Source: CAYLNH01 sp964384625 (lineage in GTDB: Bacteria > Verrucomicrobiota > Lentisphaeria > JABSQK01). From it: a stretch of 16,843 nucleotides of DNA. The translations under genes were made by a program, and so were the position numbers. Each line of letters opens with the position of its first letter. Within the stretch, counting starts at the first letter, position 1. The notes beneath the pieces were generated by a model. That model saw only the letters and a program-made list of their open reading frames with translations, was not told the origin of the DNA and made no database searches. This document shows, in pieces, positions 7,232 to 13,988 of this stretch. Location of the stretch: assembly GCA_964384625.1 (NCBI GenBank), contig CAYLNH010000153.1:1-16843 (forward strand), written 5' to 3'.

Positions 7232-8568
7232 TCGTACCCCGCTACCAACTACTGTTCTGGGTCGGCGTCATTGTCGTGCCGGGCGGTCTGGTGGCCGCCG
7301 CGGCGCCGCCGTTGACGCTGCTCGTCTGGCTGTTGGTCGGGTTCCTGTTGGCGGCCGCCCTGATTGACGCCGCCTGGGGGTTGGGACGGCTCCGGGGGCT
7401 GACCGTCAACCTGCCGGATGTGGTCCGGCTGACCCGGACGCGAGACGGCGACGTACCGCTGCAGATCATCAATGCTTCGCGGCAGGCGATGACGCTTCGG
7501 CTCGGTCTGCCGTTTCCCGAGCAGGTCGAACCCGGCCGCGATGATCTGGTCGTCGATTTGCCGGAAGGCCATGAGGAAGTATCGCTGAACTACCCGTGTG
7601 TTGGTCTGCAGCGCGGCCGCTATTCCCTGGAACGGTGCTACTTCGAACGGCGCTCGCCCATGGGGTTCTGGGCCTTGCGCGGCAATACCGCGGCGGCGAC
7701 CGAATTGCGCGTCTACCCGAACCTGAAACGCGAACGGCGCAACCTGGCGGCGCTCTTCCTGAACAGCTCCAACCTCGGGATCCACGCCCAGCGGGTTGTC
7801 GGCAAAGGCCGCGACTTCGAGAAACTGCGGGAGTACATCCCCGGTGACAGCTATGAAGACATCCATTGGCGGGCGTCCGCCAAACGCGGGCACCCGGTGA
7901 CCAAGGTCTACCAGATCGAACGGACGCAGGAGGTCTACGTCGTCATCGATGCTTCGCGTCTGAGTGCGCGGCAGGCCGATCCGGCGGACCCGGAAAACTG
8001 GGAGACGCAGCTCGAACGCTTTCTGACGGCGGCGCTGGTGCTGGGGTTGGCGGCCGAGAAACAGGGGGACAACTTCGGCTTGATCGTGTTCGGCGACAAG
8101 GTCGACACCTTTGTCCGCGCCCGCAACGGCAAGGCGCACTACGGCATTTGCCGGGATGCTCTGTACACCCAGGAGCCGCAGCTGGTGAATCCGGACTTCG
8201 AGGAGATGGCCCGGTTCGTACGCACCAATCTGACCCGCCGGGCACTCCTGCTGTTCCTCACCAACCTTGACGACCCGGTGCTGGCGGAGAACTTCACCGA
8301 GAATATCCAACTGGTCAGCCGGCAGCATCTGACGCTGGTGAACATGCTGGTCCCGCCGGGGGTGCAGCCGATCTTCACCAATCCGGGGGTCCACCGGCTG
8401 GCGGACGTTTATCGCCACCTCGGCGGGCACTACCGCTGGCACGAACTGCGCGAACTCGAACGCGTCCTGCAGCGCCAGGGAGTCCGGTTTCAATTACTCC
8501 AGAACGAAGGTTTATGCGCCGACCTGGTCACTCAGTATGTCGGCGTGAAACAAAGGCAGTTGATATAG
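7228..8568 (+). CDS. DUF58 (vWA-like) protein, MoxR partner
   Basis: The 446-residue product begins with a membrane hairpin (about 8-47). A beta-rich region (about 57-165) follows, then the DUF58 signature GRDFEKLREYIPGD / DIHWRASAKRG (194-221) and a vWA-like domain. The vWA strand VIDASR (239-244) carries the metal site in the degenerate form DASRLS, not the classical DxSxS. DUF58 proteins pair with MoxR ATPases, and the ATGA overlap with the MoxR gene fits this. The C-terminal part (about 325-446) contains the usual LLFLTNLDD and FTENIQLVSRQH elements of the fold. The protein is anchored in the inner membrane with the vWA domain probably in the cytosol. Full length; no defect seen other than the altered metal motif. 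Confidence 0.93.
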   Translation: MIVPRYQLLFWVGVIVVPGGLVAAAAPPLTLLVWLLVGFLLAAALIDAAWGLGRLRGLTVNLPDVVRLTRTRDGDVPLQIINASRQAMTLRLGLPFPEQVEPGRDDLVVDLPEGHEEVSLNYPCVGLQRGRYSLERCYFERRSPMGFWALRGNTAAATELRVYPNLKRERRNLAALFLNSSNLGIHAQRVVGKGRDFEKLREYIPGDSYEDIHWRASAKRGHPVTKVYQIERTQEVYVVIDASRLSARQADPADPENWETQLERFLTAALVLGLAAEKQGDNFGLIVFGDKVDTFVRARNGKAHYGICRDALYTQEPQLVNPDFEEMARFVRTNLTRRALLLFLTNLDDPVLAENFTENIQLVSRQHLTLVNMLVPPGVQPIFTNPGVHRLADVYRHLGGHYRWHELRELERVLQRQGVRFQLLQNEGLCADLVTQYVGVKQRQLI

Positions 8569-8827
8569 GAGCGCAATCCTGAATTTCACTCTGGCACCTT
8601 TGCCTCACAAAAGCAGCATCGCGCGGACAGAGCGTCTCTGCGGAACTCCAGCCTGGCAAGAGAAGGTTACGAAGCGGATTCAGTCCTGGCGGGAGCGAAG
8701 CGCGGGGCGGCGAAAGAGCAGCCATGGCAATTGGGCCGTGCGCTTGCAGCGTTCGCTTTGGCGAAGGTGACGGACAGAATAGTTGAGGACAGAATGACTT
8801 GGGAAGAACCCGAGAATCTGATGTGAC
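8569..8827. other. 259-base spacer inside the MoxR cluster
   Basis: This spacer separates DUF58 from the SpoIIM-like gene in an otherwise tightly packed array. No convincing small gene is seen. It contains CAGAG-CGT-CTCTG (8628-8640), an inverted repeat TTCGC-TTTG-GCGAA near 8753-8766, and two direct copies of GGACAGAAT (8772-8780 and 8787-8795, period 15). The composition and repeated words suggest a decayed interspersed repeat or an inserted non-coding element. A promoter for the last two genes could lie here, but no clear -35/-10 pair was found. Confidence 0.4.
8772..8801 (+). repeat. 15-base tandem direct repeat with GGACAGAAT core
   Basis: The 9-base word GGACAGAAT occurs at 8772-8780 and again at 8787-8795. 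A looser GGACAGAG copy lies at 8625-8632. The repeats end about 30 bases before the SpoIIM-like start codon. They could be an operator pair or part of a dispersed repeat. Only one locus is visible here, so dispersal cannot be judged. Confidence 0.4.
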
Positions 8828-9841
8828 ATGATCATCGACGTCAAGAAATTCGCCGCTGAAGAACAGCAGTACTGGGACGAACTCGATCGCGCGCTGACCC
8901 GCCTGGAGAGCGGCTCGACGTTTTCGATCGAGGACATCAAGCGGTTGTACTACCTGTATCAACGGACCAGTTCCGACCTGGCGAAACTGAAGACGTTCGC
9001 CGCCAATTCCGATCTCGAGGTCTACCTGGAAAGCCTGGTCAGCCGCGCCTACGCCGCGATCCATGCGACGCGCCGGCGCCGGCGGTTCCGGCCGCTGCAC
9101 TGGCTGCTGGCGACCTTCCCGCGCGCGTTCCGCCGGCGATTCCGGGCGTTCGCCGCGTCCAGTCTGGCGTTGTTCGCCGGCGTCCTCTTCGGCGCCGTCG
9201 CCTTGAGCGTCGACACCCGCGCCAAGGAAGTCATCCTCGGCGCCTATCCGCATTTGCGCGTCGATCCGAGTACCCGCATCGAGCAGGAGCGCCAGCATTC
9301 CGGGCCGAACATGCTCGGCAATATCGGAACGGCATTCTACTTCACTCACAACACGCGCGTGTCCATTCTGGTCATGGGCGCGGGAATCACCTACGGCCTG
9401 GGGACTATTCTGCTGCTCTTCACGAACGGCGTCTTGCTGGGAGCGGTGATCCTCGACTACGCCGCGGCCGGGCACATCGGCTTCGTTACCGGCTGGCTGC
9501 TGCCGCACGGTTCGGTCGAGATCCCGGCGGTGTTGATTGCCGGCCAGGCCGGACTGGTGATCGGACACGCCGTGATCGGCTGGGGCGTACGAAAAAACCT
9601 GGCCCAGCGGCTGCGCGAAGTCAGCGGCGATGTCGTCACGCTGGTCTTCGGCACAGCGCTGCTGCTGCTCTGGGCCGGCGGCATCGAGTCCTGGTTCTCC
9701 CAGATCCATGAGCCGCACTTGCCGGCGTATGTCAAAATCACTGTCGGACTCATCAACTTCACCTTGCTGACCGTGTTCCTGGCTTTCGGCGGCCGGCGGC
9801 GAACGGCGGCCGACGACGACGAGTGGGAGGAGACCGCATGA
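8828..9841 (+). CDS. SpoIIM-like (stage II sporulation protein M family) membrane protein
   Basis: This 337-residue protein has a helical soluble N-terminus (1 to about 90), a basic RRRRRFR cluster and five or six membrane segments (about 106-127, 177-198, 200-222, 232-254, 268-286, 300-322). The family hallmarks are visible: NIGTAFYFTHNTRVSIL (165-181), the NGVLLGA motif (200-206), and LLPHGSVEIPAVLIAGQAGL (224-243). In spore formers SpoIIM works in septal peptidoglycan remodelling. Many non-sporulating bacteria carry homologues next to MoxR and RDD genes, as here, so no sporulation should be inferred. The ribosome site is weak. The last codons overlap the RDD gene by 4 bases (ATGA). Confidence 0.92.
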   Translation: MIIDVKKFAAEEQQYWDELDRALTRLESGSTFSIEDIKRLYYLYQRTSSDLAKLKTFAANSDLEVYLESLVSRAYAAIHATRRRRRFRPLHWLLATFPRAFRRRFRAFAASSLALFAGVLFGAVALSVDTRAKEVILGAYPHLRVDPSTRIEQERQHSGPNMLGNIGTAFYFTHNTRVSILVMGAGITYGLGTILLLFTNGVLLGAVILDYAAAGHIGFVTGWLLPHGSVEIPAVLIAGQAGLVIGHAVIGWGVRKNLAQRLREVSGDVVTLVFGTALLLLWAGGIESWFSQIHEPHLPAYVKITVGLINFTLLTVFLAFGGRRRTAADDDEWEETA

Positions 9842-10689
9842 GACTGGAGAAACGGAACGTACAGCGCATTCGCACGCCGGAGGGCGTGGTCTTCTCGCTG
9901 CCTCTGGCCGGGTTGATGAGCCGTGTGCTGGCCCGCCTGATCGACATGGGCATCATGCTTGCCGTCATTGTTTCGCTGTACTTCATCTTCAGCGTCCTCG
10001 GTGTGATCACCATGTTCATCTCGGCTCTCGGAACGGACGTGCTGCTGGCGATCCTGATGGTGGCGGTATTCTTCGTCATGTTCGGGTACAACATCATCTT
10101 TGAGTGGTTCTGGAAAGGCCAGACGCCGGGCAAGAAGGTGTTTCGTCTACGGGTCGTCGACGAGTTCGGTTTGGGGCTGCGCTTCAATCAGGTTGCCATC
10201 CGCAATCTGCTGCGGGTGGCGGACGCCCTGCCGATCATCCTGCTGCCGATCTGCTATCCGTTCGGCGTGGCGTCGATACTGCTCAGCCGCTGCAACCAGC
10301 GGCTCGGGGATCGCGTGGCGGGAACAATCGTCGTGGCGATTCCGCGACTGACGCAGCCGGATTGGGCGGAGATCCTGGCGGGGAAGTTCAACTCGTTCCG
10401 CGAGCACGCGCACTTGGCGGCGCGCCTGCGCCAGGCGGTCACGCCCAAGGAAGCCGAGCTCGCCCTGCAGTGCCTGCTGCGGCGGGATCAGCTCAGCCCG
10501 CCGGCGCGTGCCGAGCTCTTTGCTCAGTTCGCGGAGCACTTCCGCGAACGCGTGCGGATGCCGGAGGAGGCCGTCTTCGGTCTCTCCGATGAGAAATACA
10601 TTCGCAATGTCGTCGAAGTCGTTCTGAATGTGCAGCACGAGGAAGCTCAGGAGTTGCCGGCGGCGGAACCGGCCGCAGACATTGCCTGA
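9838..10689 (+). CDS. RDD family membrane protein
   Basis: The 283-residue product holds an RDD domain at about 12-170. The defining first-helix motif is SRVLARLID (28-36). TPGKKVFRLRVVDEFG (96-111) and SRCNQRLGDRVAGTIVV (150-166) are the other conserved RDD elements. Membrane segments lie near 37-60, 66-87 and 128-150. RDD proteins are small membrane proteins of unclear activity, some linked to ion transport, and are regular members of MoxR/SpoIIM clusters. A soluble helical C-terminal extension (about 171-283) is longer than the minimal family layout. The reading frame is open to 9823, but the ATG at 9838 overlapping the SpoIIM stop (ATGA) is preferred. This is the last gene of the cluster; a spacer of 254 bases follows. 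Confidence 0.93.
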   Translation: MRLEKRNVQRIRTPEGVVFSLPLAGLMSRVLARLIDMGIMLAVIVSLYFIFSVLGVITMFISALGTDVLLAILMVAVFFVMFGYNIIFEWFWKGQTPGKKVFRLRVVDEFGLGLRFNQVAIRNLLRVADALPIILLPICYPFGVASILLSRCNQRLGDRVAGTIVVAIPRLTQPDWAEILAGKFNSFREHAHLAARLRQAVTPKEAELALQCLLRRDQLSPPARAELFAQFAEHFRERVRMPEEAVFGLSDEKYIRNVVEVVLNVQHEEAQELPAAEPAADIA

Positions 10690-10829
10690 CATGCGTCGGC
10701 CGCTGCCGCTGGGCCAGGAGCCCGCAGGTTGGGAAAATCGCGGCTCAGCGAAGCAAAGATCAGACGCTGCAGGGACTTGCCGGATGTTGCGCGGGATTTG
10801 AACAATTCTGCTGCTGTTTTGCGGCGCGC
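10690..10829. other. intergenic spacer after the MoxR cluster
   Basis: I see no gene in this stretch. A short GGGC/GCCC dyad near 10718-10731 could form a weak hairpin, but no T-run follows, so I do not call a terminator. The downstream part leads into the promoter candidate of the hydrolase operon. Confidence 0.3.
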
Positions 10830-10858
10830 TGGTTGTTGTCGGCACAGTTTGGTATAGG
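10830..10858 (+). promoter_or_regulatory. candidate extended -10 promoter of the hydrolase/URO-D operon
   Basis: TATAGG (10853-10858) is preceded directly by TGG, giving an extended -10 element. The best-spaced -35 (TGGTTG, 10830-10835, 17-base spacer) is poor, as expected for extended -10 promoters. Transcription would start near 10865 and leave a leader of about 80 bases before the ATG at 10944. Prediction by eye only. Confidence 0.35.
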
Positions 10859-10943
10859 ATGAACAAGGACAGGGTCGCGCAATGGCTGGACGCCTGGCGG
10901 CGGCGTTTTGACGTTTGGGAATGAATCAACAGGACGACGGACG

Positions 10944-11987
10944 ATGTACAACTCGGCAGCTCACTACCGCAACCTCTACGAAACGGTTCCGCGTGAATTC
11001 AGCTTCGACGGCCGGACGCCGGCGGAGGTGAAGCAATGGCAAGGGGCGTTCCGCCCCCGGCTGCGGGCGGCGCTGGGACTGGACAACATGGCGGCCGATC
11101 TGCAGGACCATACCCCGACGGCGGAACTGCTGGACAGCGAAGAACTCGACGACCACATCAGGGAGTCCTGGCAGATCCAGGTGGAACCGACGGTGCCGCT
11201 GCCGTTCTACCTGCTCAAGCCGAAACGCGTCGAAGGCAAGCTCCCCCTGGTACTGACGCCGCACGGCCACAACCACCCGCACATCTATGCCGGGATCGCG
11301 CATAACGAACAGGAAGCGCAGGCGATGAAGGACGGGGAGCGCGACATCGCCGTCCAGGCAGTCCGCGAAGGCTACATTGCCATCGCCCCGACGACGCGGG
11401 CGTTTGGCGAGACACGGACGCCGAAAGACATCGAGGACGGCCGCGTGTCTTCCTGCCGCATCCATTTGATGCACGGGTTGCTGGTCGGCCGCACTCCGAT
11501 CGGCGAACGCGTCTGGGACATGTCCTGTCTGATCGACTGGGCCCTGGCACATTTGCCGGTGGACGGCGATCGCATCGCGATGACCGGCAACTCCGGCGGC
11601 GGCACCGTGACGGTGTTCGCGGCGGCATGCGAAACGCGCATCTCCGTCTCGGCGCCGAGCTGCTACTTCTGCACCTTTCAGGGGAGCATCGGTACGCTTC
11701 ATCACTGCGACTGCAACTACGTGCCGGGCGTCATGCGTCTGGGCGAGATGTACGACGTGGCGGGGTTGATCGCGCCGCGGCCCTTCGTCGCGATCGCCGG
11801 CCGCGAGGACTCGATTTTCCCGATCCAACATGCGAAGGCCGCGTACGAAGAGCTGCTGCAGGTCTACACGGCGGCCGGCGTACCGGACCGCTGCCGGCTG
11901 TATATCGGCGAGGGCGGCCATCGCTACTACAAGGACGGCTGCTGGCCGTTTGTCCGTGAGATGTTTGAGGAGGCGACACAGGCATGA
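10944..11987 (+). CDS. alpha/beta-hydrolase (esterase / dienelactone-hydrolase-like)
   Basis: This 347-residue serine hydrolase has a complete catalytic triad in the expected order. The nucleophile elbow is GNSGGG (S217), the acid is D289 in GREDSIFP and the histidine is H326 in GEGGHRYY. The oxyanion region is TPHGHN (106-111). The N-terminal extension (1 to about 75) resembles the large family of abhydrolase/acetyl-xylan-esterase-like proteins common in Planctomycetota and Lentisphaerota genomes. No signal peptide is seen, so it is likely cytosolic. The frame is open back to a TTG at 10908. I chose the ATG at 10944 because AGGA lies 9 bases before it. It overlaps the URO-D gene by 4 bases (ATGA). 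The substrate is unknown; a sugar ester or small carboxylic ester is a fair guess. Confidence 0.92.
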   Translation: MYNSAAHYRNLYETVPREFSFDGRTPAEVKQWQGAFRPRLRAALGLDNMAADLQDHTPTAELLDSEELDDHIRESWQIQVEPTVPLPFYLLKPKRVEGKLPLVLTPHGHNHPHIYAGIAHNEQEAQAMKDGERDIAVQAVREGYIAIAPTTRAFGETRTPKDIEDGRVSSCRIHLMHGLLVGRTPIGERVWDMSCLIDWALAHLPVDGDRIAMTGNSGGGTVTVFAAACETRISVSAPSCYFCTFQGSIGTLHHCDCNYVPGVMRLGEMYDVAGLIAPRPFVAIAGREDSIFPIQHAKAAYEELLQVYTAAGVPDRCRLYIGEGGHRYYKDGCWPFVREMFEEATQA

Positions 11988-12967
11988 CCCCGAGAGACAT
12001 CATCCTGGCGAACATCGACCACAGCGGCGCGCCGCGACCGGGACTGACCTTCAGCGGCGACCGCATGAACGACATGTGCATGGCCTGGTGCGGGGCGCCG
12101 GCGGGCTATCAGCAGAAACGTTGGGTTGAAGGCAAGCTGGAGTACTACGACGACCCCTGGGGCAATCTGTGGGCCAGAATGAAGGACGGCTGTGCAAAGG
12201 GAGAAGTGACCCGGCCCGCCATTACGGACTGGGCGCAGTTGGATGATTACCGGCCGCCGGAATACGATCTCGACGCGTGTGTGCAGAACTTCCGCCGCGT
12301 GTTCGATCAGCCGACGGACAAGTTCAAGCTCGCCGGGATCGGCGGCTGGATCTTCGACAACGCCCGCTATATCCGGAAGATGGAAGTCTACTTCATGGAC
12401 ATGGCGATGTATCCGGAGGAACTCCGTCGGCTGCACCGGATTGTGGCGGATGTTTACGAACTGAAGATCCATGCCGCCGGCAAGGCCGGCGCCGACGGCA
12501 TCATGATCGGCGAGGACATGGGCACGCAGAACGGGCTTCTGTTCAGTCCGGATATGTGGCGGGACTTCTTCAAGGAGGAGTATACGCGGCTGTTCGGCAT
12601 CGCCCATGAATACGGCATGAAGGTCCTGATGCACTCCTGCGGCCAGAACTGGGCCATCGTGCCGGATCTCCTGGAGGCCGGCGTCAATTGCTTTCAGTTC
12701 GATCAGCCGGCCGTCTACGACATGCCGCTGCTGGCCGCCAAGCTGCGCGAGCACAAGGCGGCGCTCTGGTCCCCCGTCGATATTCAGCAGATCCTGCCGA
12801 CGGGTGATCGCGCGACCATCGAAGCCGGCGCCCGCGAGATGTGCGAGACCTTCGACGGCGGTCTGATCTGCAAGGACTACCCCGATCTCAAAGGCATCGG
12901 TGTCGATCCCGAGTGGGACATGTGGGCCTACAACGCCATCCTCGAGAAGTACGGCGTCGAGAGGTAG
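11984..12967 (+). CDS. uroporphyrinogen decarboxylase superfamily protein (MtaA/methyltransferase-like)
   Basis: The 327-residue product has a URO-D TIM-barrel pattern. GADGIMIGEDMGTQNGLLFSP (169-189), FFKEEYTRLF (195-204), the metal-site-like HSCGQ (217-221) and the late strand motif WSPVDIQQILP (262-272) are all seen. True HemE enzymes keep an N-terminal RQAGR motif. It is absent here, and HxCG is typical of the cobalamin-dependent methyltransferase-like branch (MtaA/CmuA). Such proteins are abundant in Lentisphaerota and Planctomycetota, often beside sugar or aromatic degradation genes, and few have been tested. No corrinoid protein is encoded in the window. The gene is co-translated with the hydrolase through an ATGA overlap, so a shared pathway is likely. 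It converges on the minus-strand ankyrin gene. Confidence 0.9.
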   Translation: MTPRDIILANIDHSGAPRPGLTFSGDRMNDMCMAWCGAPAGYQQKRWVEGKLEYYDDPWGNLWARMKDGCAKGEVTRPAITDWAQLDDYRPPEYDLDACVQNFRRVFDQPTDKFKLAGIGGWIFDNARYIRKMEVYFMDMAMYPEELRRLHRIVADVYELKIHAAGKAGADGIMIGEDMGTQNGLLFSPDMWRDFFKEEYTRLFGIAHEYGMKVLMHSCGQNWAIVPDLLEAGVNCFQFDQPAVYDMPLLAAKLREHKAALWSPVDIQQILPTGDRATIEAGAREMCETFDGGLICKDYPDLKGIGVDPEWDMWAYNAILEKYGVER

Positions 12968-13102
12968 GGGCTGCGCTTGCGCAAGAGACGGTCTGCCACT
13001 TGTCCGACTAAATTCCGGACGAACTTCGCGGCGAATCGCCGCCGCCCCGCGACCAATCTCCGCCTCAAATCTGTTGTCTTGACTCGGGGATCACATGCGG
13101 TG

Positions 13103-13126
13103 GCGATGCCACGGAGAGTCTGCTCT
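13103..13126. repeat. copy 1 of a 24-base motif found after both ankyrin genes
   Basis: This motif begins GCGATGCCACGGAGAGT and agrees at 21 of 24 positions with 15227-15250. On the minus strand it follows the ankyrin stop codon at 13194 by 67 bases. The partner follows the other ankyrin stop by about 30 bases. A shared flank is expected if the two cassettes arose by recombination or duplication. Confidence 0.5.
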
Positions 13127-13136
13127 GAGAGTATCT

Positions 13137-13178
13137 CCCTGTCCCTATTCGGTACCCCCCTGTCCCTACTCGGTATCC
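13137..13178. repeat. tandem duplication of a 21-base unit
   Basis: Two adjacent 21-base units (13137-13157 and 13158-13178) both begin CCCTGTCCCTA and differ at only two positions. They sit 15 bases beyond the ankyrin gene stop. The element is too short to be coding. It could be a remnant of a small repetitive element or a replication-slippage product. Confidence 0.7.
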
Positions 13179-13193
13179 ATTCAGCAGCCACCC

Positions 13194-13988
13194 CTACTGC
13201 CTTAGCTTCAGCTTTTGAAGCTCAACCGCCAACTCTTTGTGCCCAAATTGTGCTGCAAGATCGATTGGAGACCGACCAAGGCTATCTTTTGTAAATTGCG
13301 CCCCCTTTGTGTGCAGATACTTCGCAAGTTTCAGGTTCACACAGAGCCCTTTGGTGGTGACATGCGAGTCGAGATTCTTTGCCTCATTCTCAAGCCCCTC
13401 GCTGTCCGAAGGTTCATCCACCCCGACGAAATAGGCATCTACTAGATGAATAGGCGTATGACCGCAAGAATTGCTCGCATTCACGTCGGCCCCGTAGTCA
13501 AGCAACACTTGGGCAGCTGGAACGCCGCGGCAATGATGCAGTGGACTGCTTCCCAATGCATCCTTTGCATGGATGTTGGCGCCCCCCTCCAGAAGCAACT
13601 TCAGGCTCCTCACGTCACCTGTTCTTGCCGCGAAGTGCAGAGCAGTCATGCCAGCACTCATGTCAAGCAATAGCAAGTCAGCAGGTACGCATTGATCCAC
13701 ATGCGCACCCGCATCAATGAAGGCCCTGATGACATCATGCTTCTGCGTTCTTACGGCCAGGAGCCACGGACTGATATCTTTCTGCCACTGACGGAAGCCT
13801 CCTCTTCGCCATCTGTTGATCAGCTCGGGGCGGCTCTCGATCAGTTTACGGATCGGAACGGCTCTGTCGTTGACAATCGAGTCCAGCAGAGCTGTGAGTT
13901 GCTTGTCTGTCGCACTTGCTGACCGTGGAAGCGTGCCACATCCAGCAGTAATGCTTGCGCAAATCAGGATTGTAAAGATGCGACTCAT
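13194..13988 (-). CDS. ankyrin-repeat lipoprotein, probable immunity protein
   Basis: This 264-residue protein starts with a lipoprotein signal (MSRIFTILICASITAGC; lipid-bearing C17). Ankyrin repeats follow: one degenerate (about 75-98), then clear ones at about 113-143 (MTALHFAARTGD...LLLEGGANIH), 146-172 (SPLHHC...LLDYGADVN) and 176 onward (HTPIHLVDA), and a last one at about 237-260. A longer open frame exists to 14180, but the ATG at 13988 puts the lipoprotein signal at the start and overlaps the upstream stop by 4 bases (ATGA). Ankyrin proteins are a known class of immunity protein in polymorphic toxin loci. A lipid anchor would place this one at the periplasmic face, where an incoming effector would arrive. 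The immunity role is inferred from position. Confidence 0.82.
   Translation of the reverse strand: MSRIFTILICASITAGCGTLPRSASATDKQLTALLDSIVNDRAVPIRKLIESRPELINRWRRGGFRQWQKDISPWLLAVRTQKHDVIRAFIDAGAHVDQCVPADLLLLDMSAGMTALHFAARTGDVRSLKLLLEGGANIHAKDALGSSPLHHCRGVPAAQVLLDYGADVNASNSCGHTPIHLVDAYFVGVDEPSDSEGLENEAKNLDSHVTTKGLCVNLKLAKYLHTKGAQFTKDSLGRSPIDLAAQFGHKELAVELQKLKLRQ

Larger units (their letters stand above)
12968..13193. other. convergent intergenic region, boundary of the accessory block
   Basis: This 226-base gap lies between two genes that end toward each other. It holds a GCGGCG-AAT-CGCCGC hairpin (13028-13042) without a T-run, a CTTGCGCAAG palindrome near 12974-12983, one copy of a 24-base motif (13103-13126) and a 21-base tandem duplication (13137-13178). 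No gene is supported. The base composition falls visibly on the right side, which marks the edge of the ankyrin/Rhs block. Confidence 0.5.

Noticed and set aside
6263..8568. MoxR-vWA anti-invader conflict system
   Set aside because: The ATPase and DUF58 protein sit in the common SpoIIM/RDD/DUF4129 cluster and no effector domain is attached, so a defence role has no support here.
8528..9718. 396-codon minus-strand frame crossing the DUF58-SpoIIM spacer
   Set aside because: Most of it is antisense to the SpoIIM-like gene. The part in the spacer has no recognisable domain and no ribosome site.
8828..9841. Evidence for sporulation from the SpoIIM-like gene
   Set aside because: SpoIIM-family proteins are widespread in non-sporulating bacteria within MoxR/RDD clusters, and no other sporulation gene is present.
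11984..12967. HemE (haem biosynthesis uroporphyrinogen decarboxylase)
   Set aside because: The N-terminal arginine motif of HemE is missing, and the HSCG site and the pairing with an esterase point to the methyltransferase-like branch.
13028..13042. Intrinsic terminator between the convergent genes
   Set aside because: The 6-bp GC stem is real, but no T-run follows on either strand, so a classical terminator is not supported.
12928..13191. 87-codon minus-strand frame in the convergent spacer
   Set aside because: It is Arg-rich, overlaps the end of the URO-D gene and includes the tandem repeat. No domain or start signal supports it.
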